From assembly GCF_014203155.1 (NCBI RefSeq), contig NZ_JACHIK010000002.1:186001-250000 (forward strand): a stretch of 64,000 nt of DNA, in the 5' to 3' direction. This DNA comes from Shinella fusca (lineage in GTDB: Bacteria; Pseudomonadota; Alphaproteobacteria; Rhizobiales; Rhizobiaceae). Within the stretch, counting starts at the first letter, position 1, and every line of letters begins with the position of its first letter. Below the pieces are notes generated by a model, which was not told the origin of the DNA, did no database searches, and saw only the letters and a program-made list of their open reading frames with translations. Shown in pieces: positions 51,778-61,180 of the stretch. The translations under genes and the position numbers were made by a program.

Positions 51778-52536
51778 ATGTCCGCCGCCGCAAATGCCGT
51801 TGTCGCCGATCTGCGCGACCGCATCCGGCAGTTCGACGGCCGTGCGGCGGGCGACCGGGCGGTGCTGCCCTTCGGCGTGCCGGAGATCGACGGGCGGCTT
51901 CCCGGCGGCGGCCTGGCGCTCGCCAGCCTGCATGAGGTCTGCGGCGGCGGCGCGGATGCCGTCGAGGGTGCGGCGGCCATGCTCTTTGCCGCCGGCATCG
52001 CCGCGCGCACGAAGGGGCAGGTGCTCTGGTGCCTGACGCGGCCCGATCTCTTCGCCCCGGCGCTGGCGCAGGCCGGCCTTGCCCCTGGCCGGGTCCTCTA
52101 TGTGGAGGCGGGCGACGAGAAGAGCCTGCTCCTCTGTTTCGAGGAGGGGCTGCGCCATGGCGGGCTCGGCGCGGTGGTGGCGGAGGTCGCGCGCCTGTCG
52201 ATGACGGCCTCGCGGCGCCTGCAGCTTGCCGCGGAAGCCGGCGGCACGCTCGCCATCGCGCTCCGCCGCTTTCGCCACCGGCGGGAGGCGGATGCCTTTG
52301 CGCTGCCGTCTGCCGCCGTGACGCGCTGGCGGGTTTCCCAGCGTCCGTCCGCGCCGCTCCCCGTGCCGGGCATCGGCCGGGCGCGCTGGCTTCTGGAACT
52401 CATGCGCTGCCGGGCGGGCGAAACGGCGGAATTCGAAGTGGAGGCATCCGATGGCGAGGGTCGTATCGCTTTTTCTCCCCGGCTGGCCGATCGATCGCCT
52501 GCGGCGGGCCATGGGCGCCGCCGCGCCGCCGGCTGA
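51778..52536 (+). CDS. imuA: ImuA, SOS mutasome protein
   Basis: A 252-residue RecA-like protein lacking part of the ATPase core, required for damage-induced mutagenesis with ImuB and DnaE2. Recognisable segments are VLPFGVPEIDGRLPGGGLALASLHEV near the N-terminus (read in two parts), and LWCLTRPDLFAPALAQAGL. GTG 51748 is in frame but only 2 bases beyond the LexA box, so ATG 51778 is preferred (GGGAG 12 bases upstream). The gene overlaps imuB by 86 bases. Confidence 0.9.
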   Translation: MSAAANAVVADLRDRIRQFDGRAAGDRAVLPFGVPEIDGRLPGGGLALASLHEVCGGGADAVEGAAAMLFAAGIAARTKGQVLWCLTRPDLFAPALAQAGLAPGRVLYVEAGDEKSLLLCFEEGLRHGGLGAVVAEVARLSMTASRRLQLAAEAGGTLAIALRRFRHRREADAFALPSAAVTRWRVSQRPSAPLPVPGIGRARWLLELMRCRAGETAEFEVEASDGEGRIAFSPRLADRSPAAGHGRRRAAG

Positions 52537-53974
52537 CAAACGGCTCGTGCTCGTCGGCCGCGACGGGTCGCGCCGCATCCTGACGGCGGTGAGCCGGCCG
52601 GCCGAGCAGGCGGGCCTTCGCATCGGCATGGCGCTCACCAAGGCCCATGCGCTGGTGCCCGACATCCTGACCCTGCCGGCCGATCCCGCTGCCGATGCGG
52701 CGGCGTTGGAGCGCCTCGCGCTCTGGGCCCTGCAGCACTATGCGCCCATCGTCTCGCCCGACCCGCCGGACGGGCTCGTCATCGACACGACGGGCGCCGA
52801 CCACCTGCACGGCGGCGAGGCGCGCATGCTGTCCGGCCTCGTCAACCGCCTCGGCGCCTCCGGCATTTTCGCGCGCGCCGCCATCGCCGACACCTGGGGC
52901 GCGGCCCATGCCGCCGCCCGGTTCCTCGCCGATCCGACCTCGATCCTTCCCACCGGCGCGGGGGCGAAGGCCGTCTCATCCCTGCCGATCCCGGGCCTTC
53001 GCCTTCCGCCGGAAACCGCAGCGGGCCTGCATGTGCTCGGCTTTTCCACCATCGGCGACGTACTCGCCGTGCCGCGCGCGCCGCTCGTCCAGCGCTTCGG
53101 CCCGCTCCTCGGCCGCCGGCTCGACCAGTTGCAGGGCGTGGTCTGCGAGCCTGTCGATCCGCTGCGCGATGCCGAACGGGTTTCTGCGCGAAGGGTCTTC
53201 GGCGAGCCGATCGGCGCGCCCGAAACTATCGCGCGCTATACGGTCGCCCTTATCGGCGATCTCTGCCGGGAGCTGGAGAAGCGCGGCCTCGGCGCACGCC
53301 GCCTCGACCTTCTCTTCCACCGGGTCGACAATTCCCTGCAGGCCATCCGCATCGGCACGGCGCGCCCGGTGCGCGACGAAAAGCGGCTCGCGCGGCTCCT
53401 GTGCGACCGGATCGAGACCATCGAGCCGGGCTTCGGCATCGAGATCATGGAATTGTCGGCGACGCTCGCCGAACCGCTCGTCCTTGCGCAGGCCGCGACC
53501 TCGCTGATCGAGACGGAAGAGGCGGACCTTGCCGGCCTTGTCGACGTCATCGCCAACCGCATCGGCGCACGCCGGCTCTACCGCATCGCGCCCGTCGAAA
53601 GCGACGTGCCGGAACGCTCCGTCCGCCGCATTGCCCCGCTGGCGCTCGATAGCGGGGCGACGTGGCCGGAAGGCTGGCCGCGCCCCGCCCGCCTGCTCGC
53701 CCGGCCGGAGGAGATCGAGGTCATGGCGCTCGTGCCCGACCATCCGCCGGCCTTCTTCACCTGGCGCGGCGTGCGGCGGCGGGTGACGCGCGCCGACGGG
53801 CCGGAGCGCATCTTCGGCGAATGGTGGAAGCGCGACGCCGAGCTTGCCGCCGTGCGCGACTACTTCCAGGTCGAGGACGAGGCGGGCGAGCGCTTCTGGC
53901 TCTTCCGCTCGGGCAGCGAGGCGGAAGCCCTGAGCGGCACCGGCCGCTGGTTCCTGCACGGGATTTTCGCATGA
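52451..53974 (+). CDS. imuB: ImuB, catalytically inactive Y-family polymerase homolog
   Basis: A 507-residue Y-family polymerase-like protein that bridges DnaE2, ImuA and the beta clamp. The N-terminus LFLPGWPIDRL lacks the metal-binding aspartates of active Y polymerases, which is normal for ImuB. The palm/finger region runs to about 240 and the little-finger region to about 345; the C-terminal tail (WRGVRRRVTRADGPERIFGEWW, read in two parts) is ImuB-specific. GGAGG precedes ATG 52451 inside imuA. Its stop overlaps the dnaE2 start (ATGA). Confidence 0.93.
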   Translation: MARVVSLFLPGWPIDRLRRAMGAAAPPADKRLVLVGRDGSRRILTAVSRPAEQAGLRIGMALTKAHALVPDILTLPADPAADAAALERLALWALQHYAPIVSPDPPDGLVIDTTGADHLHGGEARMLSGLVNRLGASGIFARAAIADTWGAAHAAARFLADPTSILPTGAGAKAVSSLPIPGLRLPPETAAGLHVLGFSTIGDVLAVPRAPLVQRFGPLLGRRLDQLQGVVCEPVDPLRDAERVSARRVFGEPIGAPETIARYTVALIGDLCRELEKRGLGARRLDLLFHRVDNSLQAIRIGTARPVRDEKRLARLLCDRIETIEPGFGIEIMELSATLAEPLVLAQAATSLIETEEADLAGLVDVIANRIGARRLYRIAPVESDVPERSVRRIAPLALDSGATWPEGWPRPARLLARPEEIEVMALVPDHPPAFFTWRGVRRRVTRADGPERIFGEWWKRDAELAAVRDYFQVEDEAGERFWLFRSGSEAEALSGTGRWFLHGIFA

Positions 53975-56900
53975 AGCCGCCGCGCTATGCCGAGCTCCAG
54001 GTCACCTCCCATTTCTCGTTCCTGCGCGGGGCGAGCAGTTGCGCGGAGTTTTTCGCGACCGCCAGGGAACTCGGCATCGATGCCCTCGCCGTCACCGACC
54101 GCAACAGCCTTGCCGGCGTCGTGCAGGCTTTCCGGGCGGCAAGGGAAACGGGGGTGCGCCTCGTCGTCGGCTGCCGGCTGGACCTTCTCGGCGGCATGTC
54201 GTTGCTCGTCTACCCGACCGACCGAGAGGCCTATGCCCGCCTTTGCCGCCTGCTGACCATCGGCAAGAAGAAGGCCGGCAAGGGCAAGTGCCATCTCGAC
54301 TGGCAGGATGTGGTGGAATGGAACGAGGGCCTGCTGGCCGTGCTGGTGCCCGGCGAGGCGGACGACACCGCGGCCTTCCACCTGCGCCGTCTCTCGGAAA
54401 CATTTCCCGGCCGCTGCTATCTCGCTCTCACGCTCCGCCGCCGGCCGAACGACCAGCTCCGCCTCCACGACCTCTCCGGCCTTGCCGCGCGATACCGTGT
54501 GCCCACGGTCGTCACCAACGACGTGCTCTACCACGAGCCCGCCCGGCGCATGCTGCAGGACGTCGTCACCTGCATCCGCCACAACGTCACCATCGACGAG
54601 GCCGGCTTCCTGCGCGAGCGCCACGCCGACCGCTACCTCAAGCCGCCAGCGGAAATGCACCGCCTCTTCGAGCGCTACCCCGAGGCGCTCGCCCGCACGC
54701 TGGAGATCGTGGAGCGCTGCCGGTTCTCGCTGGACGAGTTGAAGTATCAGTATCCGGAGGAGCGCGAGTATGCCCATCTCACGCCGCAGGAGGCACTGGA
54801 GAAATATACGTGGGAAGGAGCGGCGGAGTGTTATCCGGAAGGCATACCGGATATCGTCCGAGGAAAGCTCAATGACGAGCTTCGCCTCATCGAGAAGATG
54901 AAATATGCGCCCTATTTCCTCACCGTCCGGTCGATCGTGCAATATGCCCGCTCCATCGACATCCTCTGCCAGGGGCGCGGCTCGGCGGCCAACAGCGCCG
55001 TCTGCTACGTCCTCGGCATCACCGCCATCCATCCCGAGGTGAACGGTCTCCTCTTCGAGCGCTTCGTCTCGGAGCAGCGCGGGGAGCCGCCCGATATCGA
55101 CGTGGATTTCGAGCACGAACGCCGCGAGGAGGTGATCCAGTGGATCTACAAGACCTACGGCACGGACCGCTCGGCGCTGTGCGCCACCGTCATCCGCTAT
55201 CGCTCGCGCGCGGCCATGCGCGATGTCGGGCGGGCGCTCGGGATGCCGGAGGACGTGCTGAAATCGCTCTCCTCGCAGGTCTGGGGCTGGTCCAACGACA
55301 TCCCGCAGAGCCATGCCGGCTCGGCCGGGCTGAATGTGGACGACCGGCGTATCAAATTGCTCTTCGAATTGGCTCGCCAACTGGTCGACACGCCGCGCCA
55401 CCTCTCGCAGCATCCGGGCGGCTTCGTGCTGACGCGAGACCGGCTGGACGACCTCGTGCCCATCGAGCCCGCCGCGATGGACGACCGGCAGGTGATCGAA
55501 TGGGACAAGGACGATATCGAAGCCCTGAACTTCATGAAGGTCGACGTGCTGGCCCTCGGCATGCTCACCTGCATGCGCCGGGCCTTCGACTTCCTGAAGG
55601 AATATAAGGGGAAAACCTATGCGCTTTCCTCCATTCCGGAGGGGGACGAGGCGACATACGATATGATCTCGAAGGCCGACACGATCGGCACCTTCCAGAT
55701 CGAGAGCCGGGCGCAGATGTCCATGCTGCCGCGCCTCAAGCCGAGGAAACTCTACGACATTGTCATCCAGGTGGCGATCGTGCGGCCGGGACCGATCCAG
55801 GGCGACATGGTGCATCCCTATCTGAGGCGGCGGCAAGAGTTGGAAAAACCGGATTATCCGGATGACGAGAAGTTGAAGGCGGTCCTCGAAAAGACTCTCG
55901 GCGTGCCGCTGTTCCAGGAACAGGCCATGCAGGTGGCCATTATCGGGGCCGGCTTCACGCCCGGACGGGCCGACCAGCTCCGTCGCGCCATGGCGACCTT
56001 CAAGCAGACGGGTGGCGTGGACAAGTTCCGTGACGAACTGATCGCAGGCATGGTCGAGAACAACTATCCGCGCAAATTCGCCGAGCGTATGTGCCGCCAG
56101 CTCGAAGGCTTCGGCTCCTATGGCTTTCCGGAAAGCCATGCCTACAGCTTCGCCATCGTCGCCTATGCCTCGGCTTATGTGAAGTGCCATCACCCGGAGG
56201 TTTTTTGCGCGGCCCTTCTCAATTCACAGCCCATGGGATTCTACGCTCCCGCGCAGATCGTGCGCGATGCGCGCGAGCATGGGGTGGAGGTGCGGCCGGT
56301 CTGCGTCAACGAAAGCCGGTGGGACTGCACGCTGGAGCCGGCGAGGGAGGCGGGGCGCCTTGCCGTACGCCTTGGGCTGAGGCTGGTGAAAGGACTTGGC
56401 AACACGGAAGCGGCGGCCTTCATTTCCAGGCGAGCGGACGAGCCTTTCGCCTCCATCGACGATTTCTGGCGCCGCTCGCGCCTTCCGGCCGAGACGCTGG
56501 TCCGCCTTGCCGAGGCCGATGCCTTCCTGCCGTCGTTGGGCCTTTCGCGCCGCGCCGCGCTCTGGGCGATCCGCGGCCTTCGCGACGAGCCGCTGCCGCT
56601 CTTCACCGCCGCCGCCGAGCGGGAGGCGGCGACCGTTCCGGAACTGATCGAGCCCGCCGTCGCGTTGCGCCCCATGGCGGCGGGCGGCGAGGTGGTGGAG
56701 GATTACGGCCATGTCGGCCTGACGCTGCGCGCCCATCCGGCAAGCTTCCTGCGCGAGAGCCTTGCGCGCCGCCGCTTCCTCTCCTGCGCCGAGGCGGTGC
56801 GGCTGAAGGACGGGCAGGCGGTCGAGACGGCCGGCATCGTTCTGGTGCGCCAGCGGCCGGGCTCGGCCAAGGGCGTCATCTTCGTGACCATCGAGGACGA

Positions 56901-57147
56901 GACGGGCATCGCCAACCTCGTCGTGTGGCGCAAGGTCTTCCTCGCTTATCGCCCCATCGTGATGGGCGCGCCGATGATCGGCGTGAAGGGCCATATCCAG
57001 CGGGAGGGCGAGGTCGTGCACATCGTCGCGCGGCAGATCGTCGACCTTTCCGCCGATTTTGCCACCATCGGCCGGCGCGGCGAGGAGGGGCTGGACGGCG
57101 CGGGCCACACGGAGGCGATCCGCGTCAGGTCTCGCGATTTCCACTGA
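53971..57147 (+). CDS. dnaE2: Error-prone DNA polymerase III alpha DnaE2 (ImuC)
   Basis: A 1058-residue C-family polymerase for translesion synthesis. The N-terminal PHP domain is at about 1-230 (LQVTSHFSFLRGASSCAEFF), the catalytic aspartates are in PPDIDVDFEHERREEV near residue 375, followed by the DVGRALGMPED finger region, the helix-hairpin-helix region near 800 and the OB fold near 945 (TAGIVLVRQRPGSAKGVIFVTIEDE). Length is about 100 residues below replicative DnaE1, as usual for DnaE2. It is the last gene of the LexA-controlled imu operon. Confidence 0.96.
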   Translation: MKPPRYAELQVTSHFSFLRGASSCAEFFATARELGIDALAVTDRNSLAGVVQAFRAARETGVRLVVGCRLDLLGGMSLLVYPTDREAYARLCRLLTIGKKKAGKGKCHLDWQDVVEWNEGLLAVLVPGEADDTAAFHLRRLSETFPGRCYLALTLRRRPNDQLRLHDLSGLAARYRVPTVVTNDVLYHEPARRMLQDVVTCIRHNVTIDEAGFLRERHADRYLKPPAEMHRLFERYPEALARTLEIVERCRFSLDELKYQYPEEREYAHLTPQEALEKYTWEGAAECYPEGIPDIVRGKLNDELRLIEKMKYAPYFLTVRSIVQYARSIDILCQGRGSAANSAVCYVLGITAIHPEVNGLLFERFVSEQRGEPPDIDVDFEHERREEVIQWIYKTYGTDRSALCATVIRYRSRAAMRDVGRALGMPEDVLKSLSSQVWGWSNDIPQSHAGSAGLNVDDRRIKLLFELARQLVDTPRHLSQHPGGFVLTRDRLDDLVPIEPAAMDDRQVIEWDKDDIEALNFMKVDVLALGMLTCMRRAFDFLKEYKGKTYALSSIPEGDEATYDMISKADTIGTFQIESRAQMSMLPRLKPRKLYDIVIQVAIVRPGPIQGDMVHPYLRRRQELEKPDYPDDEKLKAVLEKTLGVPLFQEQAMQVAIIGAGFTPGRADQLRRAMATFKQTGGVDKFRDELIAGMVENNYPRKFAERMCRQLEGFGSYGFPESHAYSFAIVAYASAYVKCHHPEVFCAALLNSQPMGFYAPAQIVRDAREHGVEVRPVCVNESRWDCTLEPAREAGRLAVRLGLRLVKGLGNTEAAAFISRRADEPFASIDDFWRRSRLPAETLVRLAEADAFLPSLGLSRRAALWAIRGLRDEPLPLFTAAAEREAATVPELIEPAVALRPMAAGGEVVEDYGHVGLTLRAHPASFLRESLARRRFLSCAEAVRLKDGQAVETAGIVLVRQRPGSAKGVIFVTIEDETGIANLVVWRKVFLAYRPIVMGAPMIGVKGHIQREGEVVHIVARQIVDLSADFATIGRRGEEGLDGAGHTEAIRVRSRDFH

Positions 57148-57154
57148 CAACGCC

Positions 57155-59152
57155 TTACATGAAATCGCGCGGGATCGCCTTCTCGAACCGCTTCTCGAAG
57201 ATCGGCGTCTCGCCCTCATAGGCCCGGACATGGGCGGAGATCAGCCAGTCCGTCGCGGTGCAGGCGATGATCGCCGTCGAGACCGTGCGCACGAACCAGC
57301 CGGGGCGCTGCATATCGCAGGTCCAGACGGCCGTGCCGGTCATCGAGAGTGGATCGTTTTCGGCGATCGACCAGAGTTCGTCGCGCACCTGCCGCGTGGC
57401 GAGCCCGGTGCCGGGATGCTCGTAGAGGCCGGTATCCTCGTAGATCGTATATTCGGTGAGGCCGTTCGTCAGGTCGCGCTCGACGCCGCGCGCCGTCTCG
57501 GCGGGGGCAAGCTCGGTGTATTTCGGCAGCGGGTCGGGATTTGCCGGCTCGGGGATCGCAATGACGCGGTGGGCGCCGAGCTTCGGCAGGGCAAGGCCGA
57601 GCGAGGCGAGGTCGACCGTCACGCCGGCATCCACCGGTGGCGGCAGCACCATTGGCCAATAGGCGGTGGAGAGCGACAGGCGGATGCGATGGCCGGCGCG
57701 GAAGCGGTAGCCCATGGCATCGAGCACGAGGCGGACGCGCACCTTCTTCCCGCGCGGCATGGCCTTCGGCGCGGCATTGCCGTCGCGATGGGCGAGGTTG
57801 AGGACGCCGACGGTGACGCGCGTCGCCGTGCCGTCCGGATGGATATCGACGAGGCGCGCGCAGAGATTGGCGATGTCCGCCTCCGTCGCGACGTCGAGCT
57901 CCAGCACCGGCTGGCCGAGGAAATCCTGCGCCTCCGCAAGCGGCGCGGTCTCGATCACCAGCGAGCCGGCATCGTCGCCCCGTTGGTCGAGCGCCATTTC
58001 GGCATCCGGCTTCAGCGTGAACCATTCGCCGGCCATGGTGCCGGTATCGAGCGGCGATCTGATGTAGCGGTCATGGCCCGATGCGCCGGCAATCGGCAGG
58101 CCGGGCGCCAGCGCGCCGTATTGCTCGACGTAGAAGATCGCCATCTCCGGCGCCTCCCAGCGGTCCTTGGCGATCCAGAAGCCGGGGTCGGCCTCGCGGC
58201 GGAGCGCCGGGCGCACGGCATCCTGGATATAGGCGCGCACCTGCGGGGTCTTTTCCGCGCCGTTCGCCTCACCGCGCAGCCAGCGGTTCCACCAGGCGAT
58301 GGCCTCGGCATGGAAATCCATGCGCGGCTTCGGCCAGGCGAAATGCGGGTATTTGTGGATCCACGGGCCGATGAGGGCCTTCGCCCTGTCGCCGAGCCCC
58401 TCCACGGCCTTGAGCGGCGTGCTGCGATAGCCGTCCGCCCAGCCGGCGATGACGAGGGCGGGCACGGGGAAGCCGTCAAAATCTTCTGAGATCGAGCCGT
58501 GCTTCCAGAAGGTGTCGCGGCGCTGGTGCTGCAGCCATTCTTCCAGGAAGAAGGGTTCCTTTTCCAGCCGCTCCAGCCACATCGCCTTCCAGCGCTCGCC
58601 GACGATCCCGGGATCGGGCGAGCGGGACTGGTAGGCGAGCATGGTCGCGGCCCAGGAGAGCTGGGCGGAAAGATGCGTACCGTTCTTGTAGTGGATGTCG
58701 TCATTGTAGCGGTCGACAGTGGAGGCGATGGAGATGACGGCCTTCAGCGCCGGCGGCTTGAGGGCCGCGACCTGCAGGCAGTTGAAGCCGCCCCAGGAGA
58801 TGCCCATCATGCCGACCGATCCGTTCGACCAGGACCGGGCGGCGATCCAGCCGATGAGCTCGCAGGCATTCGCCAGCTCCAGCGGCGTATATTCGCCGTC
58901 GATCACGCCGTCCGATTCGCCCGAGCCGCGGATATCCACGCGTACGCCGGCAATGCCGGCGGCGGCGAAGACGGGGTAGGTCGATTCGTCCCGCGGGCTC
59001 GTCCCGTCCCGCTTGCGATAGGGCAGGAACTCGAGGACGGCCGGCACGGGGTCGGCCTCCGCGCCTTCGGGCATCCAGATGCGGGCGGCAAGCCGCGTGC
59101 CGTCGGCAAGCGTGATCCATTCGTTTTCGATGACGGTGAAGGCGCGGGACAT
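57155..59152 (-). CDS. CocE/NonD family hydrolase (S15-type)
   Basis: A 665-residue hydrolase with the X-Pro dipeptidyl-peptidase/cocaine esterase layout. The alpha/beta core is at about 1-320 with the nucleophile serine in GMMGISWGGFNCLQ (near residue 120) and acid/histidine positions in VIAGWADGYRS and GPWIHKYPH; the C-terminal jelly-roll domain runs from about 340. It is likely an acyl-, ester- or amide-cleaving enzyme of unknown substrate. GAGGAG precedes ATG 59152. It converges on dnaE2 with 7 bases between stops. Confidence 0.88.
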   Translation of the reverse strand: MSRAFTVIENEWITLADGTRLAARIWMPEGAEADPVPAVLEFLPYRKRDGTSPRDESTYPVFAAAGIAGVRVDIRGSGESDGVIDGEYTPLELANACELIGWIAARSWSNGSVGMMGISWGGFNCLQVAALKPPALKAVISIASTVDRYNDDIHYKNGTHLSAQLSWAATMLAYQSRSPDPGIVGERWKAMWLERLEKEPFFLEEWLQHQRRDTFWKHGSISEDFDGFPVPALVIAGWADGYRSTPLKAVEGLGDRAKALIGPWIHKYPHFAWPKPRMDFHAEAIAWWNRWLRGEANGAEKTPQVRAYIQDAVRPALRREADPGFWIAKDRWEAPEMAIFYVEQYGALAPGLPIAGASGHDRYIRSPLDTGTMAGEWFTLKPDAEMALDQRGDDAGSLVIETAPLAEAQDFLGQPVLELDVATEADIANLCARLVDIHPDGTATRVTVGVLNLAHRDGNAAPKAMPRGKKVRVRLVLDAMGYRFRAGHRIRLSLSTAYWPMVLPPPVDAGVTVDLASLGLALPKLGAHRVIAIPEPANPDPLPKYTELAPAETARGVERDLTNGLTEYTIYEDTGLYEHPGTGLATRQVRDELWSIAENDPLSMTGTAVWTCDMQRPGWFVRTVSTAIIACTATDWLISAHVRAYEGETPIFEKRFEKAIPRDFM

Positions 59153-59294
59153 GGCAACTCCTCTTTCCCCGCTTTTATGACGGCGCCGCCGGAGGCGGGC
59201 AATAGGCGGGATTTGACCTTCCGTGTCGCTTTTGCGTGCGGCTTGCCCGCTCTCGAAAACTCGCCTACGAAAATGGCAGGCAGAGGAGGGGCAC

Positions 59295-60743
59295 ATGGCG
59301 GAACGGCAGGCGGCTTTGCGGGACGATGCGCGGCTCGACGATCCCGAGCGCGCCTACAAGGTGCTGATCGCCGATCTCGTCGGCCTGCGTTTCGATGCCG
59401 ATGGCCGGCCGGATCACGGCGAGGTGCGCGCCCATATCGAGGCGCGCGGCGGCACCTTCCACGAGGGGGGCTACAAGCGTACGGCGCTGCCGCCGGGCAT
59501 CCATTTCTTCTACCAGCCGGATATAAGCTCCGAGACGGAGATCATCGCCGAGACGGCGGACGGGCGCTACGACGCGCTGATCGCGGCGGCGACCTTCATT
59601 CCCAAGCAGGCGATCTTTCCGCTCGGCGGCGTGCGCATCGGCGCGGGCACCGGCAACATGGGCTCGGCCTCCTGGGGCGGTGGAAACGGCGAGGGCGGCG
59701 CCGCGCCGCTGATGAACACGCCCGGCATCAACAGCCGCGCGACGGCGCAGATGGCGATGAAGGCGATCCTCAAGGTGCTGCCGGACCTGCCGGTCGGCCT
59801 CCTGCATGACCGTGTCGCCGCCGGCGATTTCGATACCGGCCGCGACCTGAAGCTCTATCCCACCGCCAAGCTGGAGGGCCGGCGCCTCGCGGTGCTCGGC
59901 TACGGCAATATCGGCCGGGAGGTCGCAAAGCTCGGCCGCGCCTTCGGCATGGAGGTTGCGGTCTATGCCCGCCCGCGCCACCGGCAATGGATCGAGGCGG
60001 AAGGCTTTACCTTCGCCGAGACGCCCGTGGCGGCGGCGACCGGCGCGGACGTGCTCTCCGCCCATGTCGGCCTCGGCCGGCTGGAGGAGGAGACGCGCCG
60101 CTATGCCAATGCCGGCCTCATCGGCGAGGCGGTGCTTTCGGCGATGAACCACGGTGCGGTCCTCGTCAATTACGACCGCGGCGAGGTGGTGGATACCGCC
60201 GCGCTCGACAAGGCGCTGGCAAGCGGCCAGGTGCGCCACGCCGCCATCGACGCCGATCTCTTCAGGAATGCGACGAGCGGCACCCTGAGCGGCCCGATGC
60301 TGCCCTATCTGAAGCTCGCCGAGCGCCATCCCGGCAAGCTGGAGCTGCTGCCCCATGCGGCCGCGGATACGGATCATCCCTCGCGCGTCGCGGGCGCCTG
60401 CCAGGCTGTCGACCAGATCATCGATGTCATCCGCTACCGCCGCGTCGTCAACCTGAAGGGCGACCTGCCGGAGGGCCATGTCGACGGCGGCGCGAAGGTG
60501 CCGGCCGGCATCGGCGCCGTCACCATCGCGGCGCTGGCGGCCGCCGCCGTCGATCCGCGCTTTGCCGAGCTGCACGATGTCTCCCGCGAGATCGCCGATA
60601 CGCTGGAGGCTGTCGTGGAGGCGGTGGAGGAGGGCATGACGCACCAGCCGGCAAAGGGCGATGTCGCCGCGCTCACCCATCTGCTCCTGCGCCAGCGCCG
60701 GCTCGTCGAGGCGCTGGGGCTGGACGGCCCGGGTGAAGCCTGA
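59295..60743 (+). CDS. D-2-hydroxyacid dehydrogenase family protein, extended
   Basis: A 482-residue NAD-dependent dehydrogenase. The dinucleotide-binding motif is VLGYGNIGREVAKLGRAFGM near 200-219, and the catalytic arginine and histidine are in NYDRGEVVDTAAL and LLPHAAADTDHPS. It is about 160 residues longer than usual D-isomer dehydrogenases, with a C-terminal helical tail (about 400-482) and a glycine-rich loop (GSASWGGGNGEGGAAP) in the substrate domain. GAGGAGGGG precedes ATG 59295. The substrate is unknown; the extended form is closer to phosphoglycerate-dehydrogenase-like orphans. Confidence 0.82.
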   Translation: MAERQAALRDDARLDDPERAYKVLIADLVGLRFDADGRPDHGEVRAHIEARGGTFHEGGYKRTALPPGIHFFYQPDISSETEIIAETADGRYDALIAAATFIPKQAIFPLGGVRIGAGTGNMGSASWGGGNGEGGAAPLMNTPGINSRATAQMAMKAILKVLPDLPVGLLHDRVAAGDFDTGRDLKLYPTAKLEGRRLAVLGYGNIGREVAKLGRAFGMEVAVYARPRHRQWIEAEGFTFAETPVAAATGADVLSAHVGLGRLEEETRRYANAGLIGEAVLSAMNHGAVLVNYDRGEVVDTAALDKALASGQVRHAAIDADLFRNATSGTLSGPMLPYLKLAERHPGKLELLPHAAADTDHPSRVAGACQAVDQIIDVIRYRRVVNLKGDLPEGHVDGGAKVPAGIGAVTIAALAAAAVDPRFAELHDVSREIADTLEAVVEAVEEGMTHQPAKGDVAALTHLLLRQRRLVEALGLDGPGEA

Positions 60744-60802
60744 GGAACTTTCGCGGTTCCGGCCGGTTCTTCCTTCTGAACGACAGACAGGGAGTGCCAG
60801 TC

Positions 60803-61174
60803 ATGACCCATCAACAGGACGAACGCGGCGATCCGCTGACCCGCACCCACGATCCGGACCGCAAGGAATATGCCGGGCGGGAAGCCCGTCAGGGTGGCCT
60901 CGGCCGGCCCGTCCTGAGAGTGCTGGGCATCAGCCTCGTTCTCGTTTTTCTCGTCTGGGGGGCCGTCGAGATCTGGGGCGAGAAGACTGATCCCTCCGCG
61001 CCGCTCGACACTTCGCAGACTTCTTCGACCACCAGCGGCACGCCGACCCAGGATACGATCAAGGAAGACGCGCCCGGCGGCGGCAACACCGCGCCGACGG
61101 ACCGTGACCCGACCCAGTCCTCCGGGACGGGCGGCGACAGCCAGAGCGTGACGCCCGACGGCACCGGTCATTGA
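60803..61174 (+). CDS. Small single-span membrane protein
   Basis: A 123-residue protein with a charged N-terminal tail (about 1-35), one membrane helix (about 38-58; VLRVLGISLVLVFLVWGAVE) and a Ser/Thr/Asp/Gly-rich tail that is probably disordered outside the membrane. GGGAG precedes ATG 60803 by 9 bases. The 2-hydroxyacid dehydrogenase gene lies 59 bases upstream. No family recognised; function unknown. Confidence 0.75.
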   Translation: MTHQQDERGDPLTRTHDPDRKEYAGREARQGGLGRPVLRVLGISLVLVFLVWGAVEIWGEKTDPSAPLDTSQTSSTTSGTPTQDTIKEDAPGGGNTAPTDRDPTQSSGTGGDSQSVTPDGTGH

Positions 61175-61180
61175 GGCTTC

